64,000 nucleotides of DNA from Klebsiella pneumoniae (lineage in GTDB: Bacteria; Pseudomonadota; Gammaproteobacteria; Pseudomonadales; UBA5518). The position numbers and the translations under genes were made by a program. Shown one piece after another: positions 43,550-52,671 of the stretch (positions are counted from its first letter, which is position 1; each line of letters begins with the position of its first letter). The DNA lies in contig CAMAXE010000021.1 of NCBI GenBank assembly GCA_945862145.1, positions 20,979 to 84,978 on the forward strand, read 5' to 3'. Under the pieces are notes generated by a model, which made no database searches, was not told the DNA's origin, and saw nothing but the letters and a program-made list of their open reading frames with translations.

Positions 43550-44941
43550 TCAGGCGTCCAGGTATTTGTCTAGCGTCTGGTGGAACTGGCGGATGCGGAT
43601 TTCCTGGTAATTGGCGAGTACACCCTCGCCGGTCCTGGAGGCCTTCATGCCGCGCTGCACCTGCGGGAGGTTGGCGCCGTCCTGGTCGAAGATGCGCCCC
43701 AGCGCCTCGCCCATCTCCTTGGCCTTGCTGAACGGCTCGTCGATGCCGAGGCGGATGGTGCTGGCATCGGCCGGGCGCGCGCTGCCTTCCGGGAAGTGCG
43801 TGAGGATGAAGATGTCCATGATGCAGGACTCGTGGTCATCGCCGTTCGGTCGGTGCCGGTAAGTGAGCGTGGGCAGGTAGCCGCCCCAGGGCATGAAGTT
43901 GGGGAACACGAGGTAGAGGATCGAGTCCATCACCTCGGACTGCGTGGCCTCACCGCGGATGTCGCGCCCCCACTGGGCGTTGAAATCCGCGTAGCTGATC
44001 TCGGCGATGCGCTCGCGCGCGGTGCGCCCCTGCTCGATGGTTTGCTCCTCGTCGCTGCTGCCGATCAGTGCCGAGGTGCCGAGGATGGTGTCGATGCAGT
44101 CCTGCTCGGTGTAGACCTTCGTGTGGCTGGGGTTCACCACGCCCATCGTGGTGATAGTGCGGCTCACGTTATCGCCCCACACGTCGTACTGGGAGTTGTC
44201 GATGCCTGAGTAAACGAGGATCTGCGGGTGCGTCTGAATGGCGTGGTAGGACTCGACGAACGCCTCGGTGGCAACCTTCCAGTTGCAGGCGATCACTTTC
44301 TCGATATGCATCGAGACATAGCGCTGGTCGATTTCCCAGCGCGCGAAATGCTCGGGTACGATGCCCATGTGCTCGAGCAGCGGCGTCGCATCGAGGTCCA
44401 TGTTGATGAACACCCAACCGCCCCAGGTGGCGAGTTTGACTTCCGGCAGGCCGAAGTTATCGGTGTCGATATGGCTGAAATCCCACATGCAGGGCGCGCC
44501 CTTGAAGGCGCCGTCCAGATCCCAGGCGAATGAGTGGTAGGGGCAGCGCAGTTCCGTGGCGTTGCCGCTGCCGCGCTTGAGGATGCGCCCGCGGTGGCGG
44601 CAGGAGTTGTGGTAGCCGCGCAGCACGCCGGAGGGGCTGCGCACCACGAGGATCGAATAGCGCGTGATGTCATAACTCAGGTAGTCGCCGGGATCGGGCA
44701 GCTGCGATTCGCGGCAGACCATGAGCCAGGATTTGGGCCAGAGTTTCTCGACCTCGCGCTCGTGGAAGGCGCGCCTGAGATAGCGCTCGAAGGGGATATT
44801 CTCCGAGCCGAGATAGGGGACCGTGTCCTCGCGCAGCGACCCGGGCGCTGCCACCTGCTCGCGGTCGAGCAGCTCCTGGTAGGACGGCCCCTCGCTGCGG
44901 GCAATGACGTTGTGCGGATCAATGCTGTGTTTCTGTGTCAT
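43550..44941 (-). CDS. Rieske non-heme iron oxygenase, alpha subunit (third of three)
   Basis: A 463-residue ring-hydroxylating-type oxygenase, longer than the other two. The Rieske site is CRHRGRILKRGSG followed by CPYHSFAWDLDG; the mononuclear iron motif is VESYHAIQTHPQ. It is similar in length and layout to large alpha subunits of aromatic/steroid oxygenases. It is co-oriented with the ligase and the thiolase, probably acting on a pathway intermediate. No beta subunit or reductase adjoins. Confidence 0.9.
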   Translation of the reverse strand: MTQKHSIDPHNVIARSEGPSYQELLDREQVAAPGSLREDTVPYLGSENIPFERYLRRAFHEREVEKLWPKSWLMVCRESQLPDPGDYLSYDITRYSILVVRSPSGVLRGYHNSCRHRGRILKRGSGNATELRCPYHSFAWDLDGAFKGAPCMWDFSHIDTDNFGLPEVKLATWGGWVFINMDLDATPLLEHMGIVPEHFARWEIDQRYVSMHIEKVIACNWKVATEAFVESYHAIQTHPQILVYSGIDNSQYDVWGDNVSRTITTMGVVNPSHTKVYTEQDCIDTILGTSALIGSSDEEQTIEQGRTARERIAEISYADFNAQWGRDIRGEATQSEVMDSILYLVFPNFMPWGGYLPTLTYRHRPNGDDHESCIMDIFILTHFPEGSARPADASTIRLGIDEPFSKAKEMGEALGRIFDQDGANLPQVQRGMKASRTGEGVLANYQEIRIRQFHQTLDKYLDA

Positions 44942-44972
44942 TGCGTGTCTCCGTCAGGCGGTCGGTGCGCGC

Positions 44973-46115
44973 TCAGCGCGTGAGGATAGTGGTGGCGCTG
45001 ATGCCCGGTGCGCCGTAAACATGACTGTAGGCTGTCCGCGGCTCACCGGGCACCTGCCGTGCCCCGCCGGCGCCACGCAACTGCACCACGTTTTCGTGGA
45101 TCTGGCGCAGGCCCGAGGCGCCGATAGGCTCGCCATTGGCGATGCAGCCACCGTCGGTATTCAGCGGCAGACGCCCGCCGATCCGTGTCTCGCCGCGGGA
45201 CAGCATGCTCTCCTGCTCGCCGTGCTCGCAGAAGCCGTTCTCGGCCATGTGCATGATCTCGGCGCCGGACTCGGTGTCCTGCACTTGCGCCACGCCGATG
45301 TCCCGGGGGCCTAAGCCCGCCTGCTCGAAGACCGCGCGGGCGGCATCCACGGTGGGTCCGGGGGTAACCTCGAGCGCTTGCGCCGGGGCAAAGACCTCGA
45401 AGGACCCGAAGCGACGCGAGCGCAGCACGGCGCCCTTGATGAACACCGGGGTGCGCGTGTAGCGGTGCGCGAGGTCGGCGCGGCACAGCACCAGCGCCAC
45501 GGCACCCTCCGAGGGCGAGCAGAACATGTACTTGGTGAGCGGGTCGTTCACCATGGTCGAGGACAGGATTTCCTCCACGGCCACGGGCGTGCGCCGCCAG
45601 GCGTTGGGGTTCAGTTCGCCGTTGCAGAAGGCTTTCTCGGACACCCGCGCAAGCGCCAGCGGGGTGATGCCGTAGTCGTACATGTAGCGCTGTATTTTCA
45701 TGCCGAAGAACTGCGTGGTGACCATCATGCCCACCTCGCCGTACCACTTGCCGAGACCCATGCTCTCGGGGTCGGGGTTGAAGGCGCCGCGGTCGTGCTT
45801 GTCGAAACCGACCACCAGGCCGATCTCGAATTCGCCCGAGAGGATCGCGCTGCGCGCAGCCATCAGGGAGCTGCCGCCGGTGGCGCAGCCATTAGCCACG
45901 TTGGTGAAGGGCAGGCCGGTCAGGCCGAGCTCGTTCACCAGCGCGTCCGCGCTGCCGGCGCTGTGACTGCCGCCGAAAGCGAACTGCATGTCGGGCCACG
46001 CGCAGCCGGCGTCGGCCAGTGCGGCGCGCACAGCTACCGCACCCTGCTGCAGGCCGCTGCGTCCGGGCGTACGCCCGAAAGGATGCATTCCGATACCGAC
46101 GATCGCCACGTCCAT
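44973..46115 (-). CDS. Thiolase-fold acyl-CoA C-acyltransferase/aldolase (SCP-x/Ltp-like)
   Basis: The 380-residue thiolase-superfamily protein has ANGCATGGSSLMAARSAI, with a Cys at the usual nucleophile region, LNTDGGCIANGEPIGASGLRQ, and a C-terminal HVYGAPGISATTILTR. The ATG at 46115 has GAGGA at 6 bases and is preferred over 46127. It is paired with a DUF35 protein (next upstream gene); in steroid side-chain degradation, Ltp2-type thiolase-like aldolases work with a DUF35 partner. It may therefore be a retro-aldolase or a beta-keto thiolase. The usual thiolase C-terminal Cys-containing motif is altered. Confidence 0.85.
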   Translation of the reverse strand: MDVAIVGIGMHPFGRTPGRSGLQQGAVAVRAALADAGCAWPDMQFAFGGSHSAGSADALVNELGLTGLPFTNVANGCATGGSSLMAARSAILSGEFEIGLVVGFDKHDRGAFNPDPESMGLGKWYGEVGMMVTTQFFGMKIQRYMYDYGITPLALARVSEKAFCNGELNPNAWRRTPVAVEEILSSTMVNDPLTKYMFCSPSEGAVALVLCRADLAHRYTRTPVFIKGAVLRSRRFGSFEVFAPAQALEVTPGPTVDAARAVFEQAGLGPRDIGVAQVQDTESGAEIMHMAENGFCEHGEQESMLSRGETRIGGRLPLNTDGGCIANGEPIGASGLRQIHENVVQLRGAGGARQVPGEPRTAYSHVYGAPGISATTILTR

Positions 46116-46157
46116 GCCTGTCCTCATCGCTGTCTGCAGCGTGCGTGCCGCCGGCCC

Positions 46158-46586
46158 TCAGGCGGGGCGGAACGCGAAATTGATGATGTCGGTGCCGTCT
46201 GCGTCACGGCGAAGCGGCAGGAACACGAGTTCCATCGGCATGCCGATATGCAGTTTCTGCGGATCGCTCTCGGTGAGGCGCGCCTCTACGCGCACGGCGC
46301 CCGGCAGTTCTATGTAACCGAGGCCGAAAGCCCTGAAGGTGTCGGGCGTCTCGCCGGTGTCGTAGGGACTTTTGGGCATGATGCGCTGCACCGTCCAGCT
46401 CCACAGCGTGCCGTGCCGCGGCAGATCCTCGACGCTGACGTCGCTGCCACAGCAGGCCGGGCACGACGTCTGTGCCGGAAAGGTGGCGCGCCCGCAGTCC
46501 TGGCAGCGCGAACCCAGCAATGCTGGCTCGGTGGCGGGCCAGCGAAACAGGCCTTCCGCGATGGGCTTGCTCGTTGCTGCATGCAT
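46158..46586 (-). CDS. DUF35 / OB-fold zinc-ribbon protein, thiolase partner
   Basis: The 142-residue DUF35 protein has a rubredoxin-like zinc ribbon (CQDCGRATFPAQTSCPACC, four Cys) and an OB-fold acyl-CoA-binding domain (TLWSWTVQRIMPKSPY, FGLGYIELPGAVRVEARLT, then GMPMELVFLPL). Such proteins are obligatory partners of certain thiolase-like enzymes. It is located 42 bp upstream of the thiolase gene, and its promoter region contains the second copy of the duplicated intergenic module. Confidence 0.9.
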   Translation of the reverse strand: MHAATSKPIAEGLFRWPATEPALLGSRCQDCGRATFPAQTSCPACCGSDVSVEDLPRHGTLWSWTVQRIMPKSPYDTGETPDTFRAFGLGYIELPGAVRVEARLTESDPQKLHIGMPMELVFLPLRRDADGTDIINFAFRPA

Positions 46587-46631
46587 CGGAAATTCTCGCG
46601 CTCGATGAGCGCCGATCCTAGCAGGACAGGC

Positions 46632-46670
46632 GCCGTGAAAACAGTATGGTTTGTTTTTTTTACCGGCCTG
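46632..46670 (+). promoter_or_regulatory. Duplicated intergenic module, copy 2 (upstream of DUF35 gene)
   Basis: AAAACA (46638-46643) and TGTTTT (46652-46657) form an inverted pair 8 bases apart. TTTTACCGGCCTG follows at 46658-46670, identical to 34323-34335. The orientation on the plus strand is the same as copy 1, although the nearest downstream gene here (DUF35) is on the minus strand. Confidence 0.45.
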
Positions 46671-46716
46671 CTGCCGCGACCAGCGCCTCGACGCACGCAT
46701 ACCGACGTGCGGTGGA

Positions 46717-48612
46717 TCAGTGCGCCGGCGTGTACCAGATTGGCGAACTGTAGACGCGCTCCCGGGTCTCGGCCGGCACATCGGCGGGTCGTTCGACGCC
46801 GAAGCGCACGGCGTCATAGGTGCTCCAGCGCGGCGTGGGAATTTCGAGCACGCGGGCGTAGTAGAAGGCGTCCTGCGCGGGATCGAAATCGGGGTCGGTC
46901 CATGCGGCTGCAAGCTCCGCGGCACCGATGCTGTTGCTGTAGGTGGCGGCTTTGAGGTCCACGGTGTTTCCCACGGCGCGCGCGCGTACGCCGGGCGGCG
47001 TGGCGGCGCGCTCTCCGGACAGCGCCACGTCGAAGACCCGCTCGGCCGTGCTGCCGTCTGGCGTCGTCCAGCCCTTCACGATCTGCACCCGGTCGAGGTT
47101 CGCGCCCTGCGGGTCGCGCGCAGCTGCCACCAGAAAGCTCGGTGCCTGCTGGCTGCCGCGTGCTGGCAGCACGGCCCCCATCGGAACGCCGCGGCGGTAG
47201 GCACGCTCGGCGTAGTCAGCGCCGTTCAGGTCGGCTGCGGCAAACTGCCAGCCGCCGAAGAAACGCAGCCGGATGCGCGGGCCGGAGGAGGCGTAGACCT
47301 CGCGCCGACGCATCGCGTCGAAGAGCGCCTCTCGCGTGTTCGCCGGCGCCCACACTCCGGTATAGCCCGAGGCGGCGAGCCGACGGTTGTCCCACAGCTT
47401 GCCGCCCATCTTGTTGGCAAGCCGGGCGGGGGCGGGTTCGGAATCTGGGAACTTGCCAAAGAAATTGTCGTCATCTGCGGTCGCGAGCGCCGTGTGCGAG
47501 TCGGTGCTGCCGATCATGCCGAAGCTGAAGGGGTTCACGCCGAGGCTGCGCTGCAGGGCGATGCCGCGCCGCAGCGCCGAGCGTGCGTACTCCCCACCGA
47601 GCATCCAGGGCTGCTTGGGCTGCATGGTGATGTCGGTCTGGTCCCAGGTCTCGAAGTCGGCGAATTCGTCGGCAGGCGAGAGCAGCGGATGGGTCTCGCC
47701 ATCGCCTTTCATCTGCGTGACCTCGACCACCGGCTCCCACCGCGAGCGCTCGCGGGCGTAGCTCGCTGACAGCGGCTCGCCACCCACGGTGCGGTCGCTG
47801 AACATGGCGCCGTTGGAGAGATTCCCGTTGTGCGGTATGGCGAGCGCCGCACCGCCGGTGTCGCGTTCGTAGCGGGCCATGAAAGCCCACAGGGCTTCCG
47901 GGTCCGGGCTGTCGAGTGCCGAGAACGGCAGCACCCGGTCGGTGCGCGCGATGCCGTCGCGGAACAGCACGTTGCGATGCAGGTTGCCCCCGTTGATCAT
48001 CGAGCTCCACTCGTAGCCGATGAACGCCGTAAAGCGGCCCGGCTCGTTGAAGTGTTCGGCCGTGGTTGCGAGCTGATGCCACACCGAGGCCTCGATGTCC
48101 GGCGTGAGGCCCTCGGGTGTTTCCTGGCGCTGGATGAAGCCTACGTACTCGTTAGCGATATCGGCTACCCGCGCGGCTGCAAGGTGCGCCGACCAGCGCG
48201 CTCCGAAGCCGCTTGCCAGCAGGCCCTTGTCACCCTCCGCGATGCGCGGCATCACGCCCAGGAACTCGGCGTGATCGGACACCATCAGGAAATCCAGCGG
48301 CTGCCGCAGCTGTGCGGTCTGGCCGTTGTGCGCGCGCACCGGCTCACCGCGGGCAAAGCGGAAGGCCTCTTCTGGCCCGAGCCCACGGTTGCCGAAGGAG
48401 AAGGAGTCGAAGGAGTTGCGCGTGTGCACGTGCAGATCGCCCCAGAACACGCGAGTGGCCGCCGGTGCCGGTGCCGGCGTGGTGCTGGTCGCCGGCCCGG
48501 CCGCTATCACCGCAGTGGCGCAGACGCCGAGCGCAATGCCGCATAGCAGCAGCGCACGTTGCAGCACCGAGGCGGCACGGGATGATGGGGAGGCAAGGAA
48601 TGCGGGGTTCAT
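46717..48612 (-). CDS. DUF3604 domain protein, exported
   Basis: The 631-residue protein has a signal-type N terminus (LLLCGIALGVCATAVIAAG) from the ATG at 48612. The DUF3604/PHP-like core opens with FWGDLHVHTRNSFDSFSFGNRGLGPEEAFRFARG (HxH metal-type ligands), continues with FLMVSDHAEFLGVM, and later has FGMIGSTDSHTALA with further metal-like residues. Members are presumed metal-dependent phosphoesterase or hydrolase relatives of unknown role, often near sterol or aromatic catabolic genes. It is divergent from the molybdopterin oxidoreductase. Confidence 0.85.
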   Translation of the reverse strand: MNPAFLASPSSRAASVLQRALLLCGIALGVCATAVIAAGPATSTTPAPAPAATRVFWGDLHVHTRNSFDSFSFGNRGLGPEEAFRFARGEPVRAHNGQTAQLRQPLDFLMVSDHAEFLGVMPRIAEGDKGLLASGFGARWSAHLAAARVADIANEYVGFIQRQETPEGLTPDIEASVWHQLATTAEHFNEPGRFTAFIGYEWSSMINGGNLHRNVLFRDGIARTDRVLPFSALDSPDPEALWAFMARYERDTGGAALAIPHNGNLSNGAMFSDRTVGGEPLSASYARERSRWEPVVEVTQMKGDGETHPLLSPADEFADFETWDQTDITMQPKQPWMLGGEYARSALRRGIALQRSLGVNPFSFGMIGSTDSHTALATADDDNFFGKFPDSEPAPARLANKMGGKLWDNRRLAASGYTGVWAPANTREALFDAMRRREVYASSGPRIRLRFFGGWQFAAADLNGADYAERAYRRGVPMGAVLPARGSQQAPSFLVAAARDPQGANLDRVQIVKGWTTPDGSTAERVFDVALSGERAATPPGVRARAVGNTVDLKAATYSNSIGAAELAAAWTDPDFDPAQDAFYYARVLEIPTPRWSTYDAVRFGVERPADVPAETRERVYSSPIWYTPAH

Positions 48613-48689
48613 GGTGGCCTCGCTGCAACGGGAGGACGCGGGTGGCATCTCACCTGGGCGCCCGTTTGCACTGGACGCGGCCCGGCACG

Positions 48690-48715
48690 AAAAATACAAT
48701 CGAGCCGGTATTTTT
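48690..48715. promoter_or_regulatory. Inverted repeat, candidate operator between DUF3604 and Mo-oxidoreductase
   Basis: AAAAATAC (48690-48697) and GTATTTTT (48708-48715) are perfect reverse complements with a 10-base spacer in the 146-bp divergent gap. This is a plausible operator for a dimeric regulator such as the TetR protein encoded at 51892, which follows in the same run. Confidence 0.45.
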
Positions 48716-48758
48716 TGCCTTTGTGCCGTGAGGCAGCATACATCAGAGGATCCGGCCG

Positions 48759-50918
48759 ATGACCAGCGCCATCCGCAAGAGTTTCTGCCGCTATTGCCAC
48801 GCCTACTGCCCGATGGATGTGGAGCTGGTCGACGGCCGCGCTGTGGCGGTGCGTCCCGATCGCGACAACGCGCTCTACGGCGGCTACACCTGCATCAAGG
48901 GCCGGCAGCTGGTCGAGCAGATGTACCAGCCCGGGCGGCTGCTCGGGCCGCAGAAACGCGGTGCCGCGGGCTTTGCGCCGATCAGCAGCGTGCAGGCATT
49001 AGACGAGATCGCCGAGCAGTTGCGCGCGATCGTTGCCGCACACGGGCCGCGCGCGGTGGCCACCTACAACGGCACCTACGCCTTCCAGAATTCAGCGCAT
49101 CTCGCCGTCAGCCGCGCTTTCCATGATGCACTCGGCTCGCCGTCCTACTACACCAGCGTCACCATCGACCAGCCGGCCAAGGTTTTCGTCGGCACCCGGC
49201 ACGGCTATTGGGGCGCGGGCGGACATTTCTTCAACGATGCCGACGTGGTGCTGGTGCTCGGCAATAACCCGCTGGTCTCGCAGTACGCCCCGCCCGGCGG
49301 CGTGCCCTCGGTGAGCCCCTACGAGCAGCTGCGCGCTGCGCGGCAGCGCGGCCTGCGGCTGATCGCCGTGGATCCGCGCGTCACCGAGCTCTCCCGGCGG
49401 GCCGACCTGCATTTGCAGATTCGTCCCGGCGAAGACGCGATGCTGCTGGCCGGCATGCTGCGCGTGCTGCTCGATGAAGGGCTGCAGGATCACGCGTTCT
49501 GTGCGCAGTACACACGCGGCATCGAGGCGCTGCGCGCCGAGCTCGAGCCCTTCACGCTAGCGCGGGTGGCGGCGCGCACCGATGTGTCGGCCGAGCTCAT
49601 CGTGCAGGCCACACGCCTCTTTGCGGCCGGTCCGCGCGGCTCGGCGGTGACCGGCACCGGGCCCGAGATGGGCGGCAATGCCAATCTCACATCTCATCTC
49701 GTGGCGTGTCTCAACACGCTGTGCGGGCGGTACTACCGCGCTGGCGATCGCCTGCCCAATCCGGGTGTGCTCACACCACCCCTGCCGCGCTTCGCGCAGG
49801 TGCTGGAGGTACCGCTTGCCTGGGGCCGTGGCGCGCGCTCGCGCATCGATCCGCAGTTCGGCGAACTGATGACCTTCAGCATGATGGGCCCGGTGCGTGA
49901 GATGCCGACCAACCTGCTCGCCGACGAGATCCTGCTCCCCGGCGAGGGGCAGGTGCGGGCGCTGCTGGTGATCGGTGGCAACCCGCTCGTGGCATGGCCC
50001 GATCAGCAGAAGACGCTGCGCGCGCTGCGCAACCTCGACCTGCTGGTCTGCGTCGATCCCTACGTCTCGGCCACGGCGGGTCTCGCGCACTACATCATGG
50101 CGCCGAAGATGACGCTGGAGCGCGACGACGTCACGCTGATGGCGGATCCCTGGTACGAGAAGCCCTACAGCCAGTACGCCGAGGCGGTGGTGGCAACGGA
50201 CGCCGATGTGATCGAAGAGTGGGAGCTCTATCAGGGCATTGGCCGGCGCCTGGGCCTTGATGTGCGGGTCGGCGAGTTGCCCGTGTGCGGGCCCCAGAGC
50301 CCCAGCAAATTCGACTTGCTCGAGGCCATCACCCACGGCTCGCGCGTGCCGCTGGCCTGGCTGCGCGACAATCCGGGCGGGCATGTGTTCGGGGATGTCG
50401 AGGTTATCGTGCAGCCGGGCGACCCTGCATCCACAGCGCGGCTTGATCTCTTGCCCGAGGGTGTGGCCGAGGAGTTCCGCGAAGCACTCGAGCCGCCGGC
50501 GATCGATCCGCGTTACACCCACCGCCTGATCTGCTCGCGCTCGAAGTATGTGCTGAATTCCTCGGGCCTCAACCTGTCGCTGCTGCGCGAAAAAATGGGC
50601 ACCACCAACCCCGCGGTGATGCACCCGCAGGACATCGCAGCGCTGGGCTTGGCCGACGACCAGTTGGTCGAGGTGCACTCAGAGCATGGCTCCATCCCCG
50701 CGGTGCTTCGCGCTGACGCGCGCATCAAGCGCGGTGTGATCGCCATGCACCACGCCTGGGGTGTGGCGCCCGATGATGCCGCGGTAGACGATGTCCGGCG
50801 CGTCGGCACCAACACCAACCGCCTGATCGACAACAGCCTGAACCGCCAGCGCTACACCGGCATGACGCGCCAGAGCGCAATACCCGTGTATTTGAGCGCC
50901 TGCGTGGAGACGCCATGA
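48759..50918 (+). CDS. Molybdopterin oxidoreductase (DMSO reductase superfamily), cytoplasmic
   Basis: The 719-residue protein opens with a [4Fe-4S] site FCRYCHAYCPMDVE and a fourth Cys in GGYTCIKGRQ. The MGD-binding core includes ADVVLVLGNNPLVSQYAPPGG and VTGTGPEMGGNANLTSHLVACLN; the C-terminal domain has STARLDLLPEG and VMHPQDIAALGLADDQLVEVHSEHGS. No Tat signal is present, so it is cytoplasmic. No Fe-S or membrane subunit follows, so it could be a dehydrogenase, hydroxylase or hydratase with a soluble partner. The stop overlaps the LLM start (ATGA). Confidence 0.87.
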   Translation: MTSAIRKSFCRYCHAYCPMDVELVDGRAVAVRPDRDNALYGGYTCIKGRQLVEQMYQPGRLLGPQKRGAAGFAPISSVQALDEIAEQLRAIVAAHGPRAVATYNGTYAFQNSAHLAVSRAFHDALGSPSYYTSVTIDQPAKVFVGTRHGYWGAGGHFFNDADVVLVLGNNPLVSQYAPPGGVPSVSPYEQLRAARQRGLRLIAVDPRVTELSRRADLHLQIRPGEDAMLLAGMLRVLLDEGLQDHAFCAQYTRGIEALRAELEPFTLARVAARTDVSAELIVQATRLFAAGPRGSAVTGTGPEMGGNANLTSHLVACLNTLCGRYYRAGDRLPNPGVLTPPLPRFAQVLEVPLAWGRGARSRIDPQFGELMTFSMMGPVREMPTNLLADEILLPGEGQVRALLVIGGNPLVAWPDQQKTLRALRNLDLLVCVDPYVSATAGLAHYIMAPKMTLERDDVTLMADPWYEKPYSQYAEAVVATDADVIEEWELYQGIGRRLGLDVRVGELPVCGPQSPSKFDLLEAITHGSRVPLAWLRDNPGGHVFGDVEVIVQPGDPASTARLDLLPEGVAEEFREALEPPAIDPRYTHRLICSRSKYVLNSSGLNLSLLREKMGTTNPAVMHPQDIAALGLADDQLVEVHSEHGSIPAVLRADARIKRGVIAMHHAWGVAPDDAAVDDVRRVGTNTNRLIDNSLNRQRYTGMTRQSAIPVYLSACVETP

Positions 50919-51895
50919 GCAAGAAACCCTTCCGCTTCGCGGTGCAGGCATTCAACAGCCCCTCGCCGCGCGCGTGGCGCGATCTGATCCGCAGGACCGA
51001 GGACAGCGGCTATTCCGCGTTCCACCTTGCCGACCACATCCTCGGGCCGGGTGCTGCCATGGAGGCCGCCGCGCATCCGCCGCAGATGCTGGCCGCGGTG
51101 CCGGCGATCGCGAGCGCGCTGGAGATGACCACACGCATCAAGGTCGGCTGTCGCGTCTTCTGCATGGATTACCGCCAACCCGTGGTGCTGGCCAAGGAGG
51201 CGGCCACGATGCACTGGCTCTCCGAGGGACGGCTGGAACTCGGTCTTGGCGCCGGCTGGATCGGCTCCGAGTACGCGGCGATCGGTCTGCGTTTCGATGA
51301 CATCGGTGTCCGCCTGCGCCGCTTTGCCGAAGTGGTGCAGGGGGTCAAGGCCTTTATGCGCGGCGGGCCGATACAGGTCGAGGGCGAGTGGATCAACTGG
51401 TCGGGTTTCAGCGCATTGCCCGAGGTGCCTGCCTGCCCGCCGATCATGATCGGCGGTGGCAGCAAGGGGGTCCTGAGTTTGGCCGCGCGCGAGGCGGATA
51501 TCGTGAGCCTTAATTTCAACAACCGCAGCGGCACGCTTGGTCAGGAGGGTGTGGTCTCCGGACTCGCCGAACAGACGGCGCGCAAGATCGGCTGGATCCG
51601 TGAGGCCGCCGGCGCGCGCTTCGCGGCGCTTGAACTCGAGATCGGCGCCTATCTCACGGTGGTGACCGACCAGCAGGAGGCCACGGCGGCGGCCATCGCC
51701 GCACAGCTGGGGATTTCCAGCGCGGAGCTGCTGGCCGGGCCGCACAACCTGGTAGGCAGCGTCGATTACATTTGCGAGGAACTCGAGCGCCGCCGCGAGG
51801 TGTATGGCATCAACTACATCACCGTGCTCGAGGACGGCGACAACGATATCGCGCGGCAGTTCGCGCCGGTCGTGGCAAGGCTGGCTGGCCGATGA
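50915..51895 (+). CDS. LLM-class flavin-dependent oxidoreductase
   Basis: The 326-residue protein has FRFAVQAFNSPSPRAWRDLIRRTEDSGYSAFHLADHI, VGCRVFCMDYRQPVVLAKEAATMHWLSEGRLELGLGAGW, and PPIMIGGGSKGVLSLAAREADIVSLNF, as in the F420-dependent TIGR03621-type subgroup. It is the third LLM protein in the window and overlaps genes on both sides (ATGA at start and end), making a tight trio with the molybdopterin oxidoreductase and TetR. It might use the electrons or intermediate of the Mo enzyme. Confidence 0.88.
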   Translation: MSKKPFRFAVQAFNSPSPRAWRDLIRRTEDSGYSAFHLADHILGPGAAMEAAAHPPQMLAAVPAIASALEMTTRIKVGCRVFCMDYRQPVVLAKEAATMHWLSEGRLELGLGAGWIGSEYAAIGLRFDDIGVRLRRFAEVVQGVKAFMRGGPIQVEGEWINWSGFSALPEVPACPPIMIGGGSKGVLSLAAREADIVSLNFNNRSGTLGQEGVVSGLAEQTARKIGWIREAAGARFAALELEIGAYLTVVTDQQEATAAAIAAQLGISSAELLAGPHNLVGSVDYICEELERRREVYGINYITVLEDGDNDIARQFAPVVARLAGR

Positions 51896-52671
51896 GCGGC
51901 AAATCAGGCAAGGGCTCCACGCCGGTCGCACGGGCCGCGGGCAGGCAGCGCGCCGTCAAGGTGGCTGCAGCGCCACGCGCCACGCGCCGCCGGGTGCGGG
52001 ACGATACAGGCTGGCAGGCGCAAAAAAGCGCGCTGACCCGCGAGGCCATCCTCGATGCCGCCGTGAGTTGTTTCGTGAGCATCGGCTACGCCGCCACCAC
52101 CACGGCGCGCATTGCGGAGGTGGCGGGCGTCTCGCGCGGGGCGATGCTGCATCATTTTGCCTCCAAGTCGGAGCTGATTCAGGCCGCGGTCGAGCACCTG
52201 CACCACAAGCTGGTGGCGCTTTACGCGGTGAGTATCGATGCCATCACCCACGACCTCGATGTTGCCGAGCGCAACCGCCGCGGGCTGCAGGGCTACTGGA
52301 ACTACCTGAGCAGCGATCTGTTCATCGCCTACCACGAGCTTTGCGTGGCGGGTCGTTCGGATCCGGACCTGCAGCGGATCCTTGAGACCTCGGTGGTGCG
52401 CTTTGACGCCGCGGTGAAGGCGGCCAACGAGGCGCTGTTTCCGGAGTGGGCCAGCAAGGGCGAGCTCTTCGAGTTCGCGATGGACATCACCAAGTTCCTG
52501 ATGGAAGGCATGGCCGTCTCGCAGATCACCGGCCAGAAGGAGCGGCGCATCCAGCGGCTTATCAGTTATCTCGGCGACCGTCTGGACGAGATATTCCACG
52601 AGGGTGTTAGCGGCACGGCCATCCAGCGCCACACCGCGCGCAAGCGGTCGCCGCCGCGCAAGGCGCGCTAA
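51892..52671 (+). CDS. TetR/AcrR-family transcriptional regulator
   Basis: A 259-residue regulator. The DNA-binding domain is LTREAILDAAVSCFVSIGYAATTTARIAEVAGVSRGAMLHHFASKSELIQAAVEHL, after a basic, disordered N-terminal extension of about 45 residues. The ligand-binding part follows. The ATG overlaps the LLM stop. As the local regulator in the run with the Mo enzyme, it is a likely repressor of that run, perhaps through the inverted repeat at 48690-48715. A 19-bp tandem duplication covers the stop codon. Confidence 0.92.
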   Translation: MSGKSGKGSTPVARAAGRQRAVKVAAAPRATRRRVRDDTGWQAQKSALTREAILDAAVSCFVSIGYAATTTARIAEVAGVSRGAMLHHFASKSELIQAAVEHLHHKLVALYAVSIDAITHDLDVAERNRRGLQGYWNYLSSDLFIAYHELCVAGRSDPDLQRILETSVVRFDAAVKAANEALFPEWASKGELFEFAMDITKFLMEGMAVSQITGQKERRIQRLISYLGDRLDEIFHEGVSGTAIQRHTARKRSPPRKAR

